Of a stretch of 64,000 bases of DNA, positions 61,641 through 64,000 are shown piece by piece. Each line of letters begins with the position of its first letter. Positions within the stretch are counted from its first letter, which is position 1. Below the pieces are notes generated by a model that was not told the DNA's origin, made no database searches, and saw nothing but the letters and a program-made list of their open reading frames with translations. This stretch comes from Photobacterium profundum (GTDB lineage: Bacteria > Pseudomonadota > Gammaproteobacteria > Enterobacterales > Vibrionaceae): NCBI RefSeq assembly GCF_003026285.1, contig NZ_PYOD01000003.1:124001-188000 (forward strand), read 5' to 3'. The position numbers and the translations under genes are program-made.

Positions 61641-61839
61641 GGCTGACTGTGAAGCCGATGAACGGCAGAATTAAATAACCATACTCATTAAACGTTCGAC
61701 GAATCAGCAAGTACTTTTATTGTTGTCTTAAACCCTGACCATTCGCGACATTGATAGTCATATACTGCAAATTTATAATCATCCTTGCTGGTCTTTCATT
61801 GATGAATAAGGATAATAGCGACCTCTGTTTACTGTCTTA

Positions 61840-62538
61840 ATGTTGCTTGTAATGCGTCTTGATAAATTCATTTGTAAAAGTACCGATCTAACCCGAACTG
61901 AAGCGACTCAGTTGATCAATGCGGGGAATATAATCGTTAACAATGAAGTCGTTAGCAATGAGGCGACTCAGGTTCATGAAAATAATGATGTTCTGTTAGA
62001 TGGAATAAAATTAATAGCACGTGCTTCGCGTTATATTTTGATGCATAAACCCTTGAATACTATTTGTTCGAATATCGATGAAGTATACCCATCATTGTTT
62101 AACTACATCGACGTAGAAAAAGCAGATGATCTGCATATTGCAGGACGTTTAGATGCAGATACCACAGGTTTAGTATTGATAACTGATGATGGTCGTTGGT
62201 CTTTTAATATTATTACGCCAAATAAACAATGTGAAAAAACGTACCGTGTTGGGTTGAGAAATCCAATTGCAGAAGATGCCGCCGAGAAGTTTGCACAGGG
62301 CGTGAAGTTACAAGGTGAGAAGCAACTTACATTGCCTGCAAAACTTGATGTGGTAACTTCTAACGAGGTGTTGCTGACGATAACAGAAGGTAAGTATCAT
62401 CAAGTAAAACGCATGTTTTCTGCAATTGGTAATCGCGTAGTTACGTTACACAGAGAGCAGATTGGTAATATTAAATTGGATGTTGAGGTCGGGAAGTGGC
62501 GTTTTCTAACACCAGAAGAAATTGCCTATTTTAAGTAA
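61840..62538 (+). CDS. rsuA: 16S rRNA pseudouridine(516) synthase
   Basis: A 228-232-residue RsuA-family protein. An N-terminal S4 domain (LDKFICKSTDLTRTEATQLI) is followed by the synthase domain with the catalytic aspartate in GRLDADTTGL and the ITEGKYHQVKRM motif. It converts U516 of 16S rRNA to pseudouridine. Homologues begin at MRLDKF, which corresponds to ATG 61852; ATG 61840 adds four residues. No clear Shine-Dalgarno helps to choose. Confidence 0.9.
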   Translation: MLLVMRLDKFICKSTDLTRTEATQLINAGNIIVNNEVVSNEATQVHENNDVLLDGIKLIARASRYILMHKPLNTICSNIDEVYPSLFNYIDVEKADDLHIAGRLDADTTGLVLITDDGRWSFNIITPNKQCEKTYRVGLRNPIAEDAAEKFAQGVKLQGEKQLTLPAKLDVVTSNEVLLTITEGKYHQVKRMFSAIGNRVVTLHREQIGNIKLDVEVGKWRFLTPEEIAYFK

Positions 62539-62576
62539 GACAGAATGGCTCGTCTGATTATTGACTTGGTTTATTG

Positions 62577-62615
62577 AAAGCTCGCCATTTCAACTGAATC
62601 AATGAGCGAGCTTTT
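62577..62615 (+). terminator. Terminator after rsuA
   Basis: AAAGCTCGC pairs with GCGAGCTTT around a 20-nt loop, then TT. It lies between the convergent rsuA and IclR genes and can act for both. Confidence 0.65.
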
Positions 62616-62638
62616 TCAATGAACTCTTTTGCAACATG

Positions 62639-63451
62639 CTAAATTTCTGGCCAGCTTTCAGCTTCAATTTTAGCAAGCGCTTTGGCTGCCCGTTGTAGGG
62701 CGGGTAAAAAATGTAATGCTTGTTCTGGTTTCAAACGCATAATGGGCGCTTGTATAGCAATGCCTAAGTTAGAACGACCATTAATTGCTGGCACTAATAC
62801 CGCGACACAAAATAAACCAGGAAGGAATTCTTCGTTATCAATTGCATAGCCTGTCAGTTTTACGTTTTCAAGTTCAGTTTCTAAGGTTGCTACATCGATA
62901 ATGGTTTTTTCTGTGTATTGCATTAGTGGTGCATTGGTTAACAATCGGCGACGTTGTGAAGGGCTCATATTAGCGAGAAAAAGCTTACCCGTCGCAGAGC
63001 AATGTACTGGCACGCGAGAACCAGCTTGTAAGTAAAAACGTAGCGGGGCTTCTGTTTCTACTCGGTCTACGTAGATAATTTCCCCACCAGAAAGTGCGGT
63101 TAAGTTACAGCTTTCACCCACTTCTGCTTTTAACTGCGCGAGAACAGCATGCCGTGCACTGTGGGTTGTGCTGTTTAACAGCAATTTTTCTGCAAGATTA
63201 CGCAGTCTAACCCCAGAACTGTAATGGCGATCGTCGCCGTCACGCTGAATAATACCGGCGGTTTCTAACTGTTGCAGCATTCTATGGAGCGTTGGTTTAG
63301 GTAATCCTGTTTCTTCGACTAATCCTTGTAGAGAGAAAAACTCATCTTTCTCGGCTATAACTTCAAGCAGAGAGAAGAGGCGTAAAGTTGGTGTGTCGCC
63401 TTCAACACGTACTTGTTCAGCTTTTTTAATTTCTTTCACATTCGTCATCAT
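62639..63451 (-). CDS. IclR-family transcriptional regulator
   Basis: A 270-residue IclR-type regulator. N-terminal helix-turn-helix (LQGLVEETGLPKPTLHRMLQQLE) and a C-terminal effector domain with SATGKLFLA and GYAIDNEEFLPGLFCVA. It diverges from the phosphotransacetylase gene at 63626 across a 174-bp AT-rich gap, so it may control acetyl-phosphate metabolism or genes beyond the window. A second methionine (codon 2) is an alternative start. Confidence 0.88.
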   Translation of the reverse strand: MMTNVKEIKKAEQVRVEGDTPTLRLFSLLEVIAEKDEFFSLQGLVEETGLPKPTLHRMLQQLETAGIIQRDGDDRHYSSGVRLRNLAEKLLLNSTTHSARHAVLAQLKAEVGESCNLTALSGGEIIYVDRVETEAPLRFYLQAGSRVPVHCSATGKLFLANMSPSQRRRLLTNAPLMQYTEKTIIDVATLETELENVKLTGYAIDNEEFLPGLFCVAVLVPAINGRSNLGIAIQAPIMRLKPEQALHFLPALQRAAKALAKIEAESWPEI

Positions 63452-63625
63452 ATCTATTTGAGTTCCTTCTATATAACAAATACATCATAACAATTATATC
63501 GTTTATTTGATTATACGTTGACGATCTATTAAATAATGATTAATATTTAACTTTATATCAATATATGGAATGAATTGTCTCATTATATAATGTTTTTTGT
63601 TGTGAGGCGAATAAGGACACTAAAG

Positions 63626-64000
63626 ATGAAAGCAATTATTCGTATTGTTGAACAGGCAAAAAAGAAACCGGCGTGTATTGTTTTATGCGAAGCTGAAGAC
63701 CCGCGAGTACTACAAGCAGCATACCGTGTTACACAGGAAGGGATTGCTAGCATTATATTAGTGGGTAATAAATCTAATGTGTTACGCATAGCAGCAGAGC
63801 AATTTATCTCACTTGAAAGTATGGTTGTGATCGATCCAAAAACTTCCCCTTTACGCGAATCTTTTAGCCAATGCCTTTTTAATTTAAGGTCTGAAAAAGG
63901 AATGACTTTAGAAACAGCCAAGCAAGAAGTGCTTAAACCACTATGTTTTTCCAATTTAATGGTAAGAAAGGGAATGGCTGATGGCTCTGTTTCAGGGGCA
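63626..64000 (+). CDS. pta: Phosphate acetyltransferase (partial, N-terminal part)
   Basis: The first 125 residues of a phosphotransacetylase-family protein; the gene continues beyond the right edge. Segments such as CIVLCEAEDPRVLQAA, GIASIILVGN and the final MVRKGMADGSVSGA are typical of the PTA/PTB fold. ATG 63626 follows AAGGA at 8 nt. The N-terminus begins directly with the catalytic domain, so this is the short form, unlike the long E. coli Pta. It converts acetyl-CoA and phosphate to acetyl phosphate. Confidence 0.82.
   Translation, partial: MKAIIRIVEQAKKKPACIVLCEAEDPRVLQAAYRVTQEGIASIILVGNKSNVLRIAAEQFISLESMVVIDPKTSPLRESFSQCLFNLRSEKGMTLETAKQEVLKPLCFSNLMVRKGMADGSVSGA

Overview
The window reads as an accessory-rich, catabolism-heavy stretch of a marine gammaproteobacterium. 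Vibrionaceae is likely, with a Photobacterium- or Vibrio-like gene style. Reasons: moderate-to-low G+C by eye, AT-rich intergenic regions, close likeness to the sialic-acid TRAP system, aga cluster, RsuA and BCCT genes of that family, perfect CRP and FNR consensus sites, and a Fur-box-like site. No rRNA, tRNA, CRISPR array or intact transposase was seen. Genus and replicon cannot be fixed from the sequence alone.

Layout. (1) 1-1426: a short-chain dehydrogenase cut by the left edge and its divergent LysR regulator. (2) 1639-9035: a LacI regulator divergent from a hexose operon with a long ManA-type isomerase, a four-gene mannose-family PTS (EIIA, B, C, D), an AGE-family sugar isomerase and a cupin-type phosphoglucose isomerase. 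All the enzymes point to hexose-6-phosphates converging on fructose-6-phosphate. (3) 9253-16511: an 1109-residue DUF5107/TPR protein, a sugar:H+ symporter, a ROK regulator and an aldose epimerase. A near-identical 20-bp motif lies in front of the DUF5107 gene and over the ROK start, which makes this a probable regulon. (4) 16569-25190: a minus-strand operon under an AllS-like LysR protein, encoding a biuret-hydrolase-like amidohydrolase, the three-part FdrA/AllFGH carbamoyltransferase, carbamate kinase, a stand-alone AtzF C-terminal-like domain and a CodB-type permease. It looks like an ATP-yielding route for a ureido or carbamoyl compound. (5) 25297-35134: an N-acetylgalactosamine (aga) operon with two AgaR paralogues and its own PTS. 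An exact 83-bp direct repeat brackets it. Next to the first repeat copy is a 189-bp, about 98% identical fragment of the LysR gene from the left edge. (6) 35362-44668: a sialic-acid-type (nan) cluster behind a perfect CRP site, with NanA, a ROK kinase, SiaPQM-type TRAP transporter, NanQ and a FadR-type NanR. It also holds an enolase-superfamily enzyme, a 2-hydroxyacid dehydrogenase and a second DHDPS-family lyase, and lacks nanE, nagA and nagB. (7) 44869-54956: seven genes behind a perfect FNR box and a Fur-like box: an unknown exported protein, a b-type cytochrome-like membrane protein, an FTR1 iron permease, a FAD oxidoreductase, a small exported helical protein, a GT-C-like membrane protein and a beta-propeller protein with six CXXCH haem sites. 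This is the best candidate for an undescribed system. (8) 55291-64000: mostly ordinary genes: a ClsC-like cardiolipin synthase, a second SDR/LysR pair, a small cysteine-containing acidic protein, a BCCT transporter, RsuA, an IclR regulator and the start of a phosphotransacetylase gene.

Starts were moved downstream of the longest reading frame wherever a clear Shine-Dalgarno sequence supported it. All functions are inferred from motifs and recalled family resemblance; no search was run.
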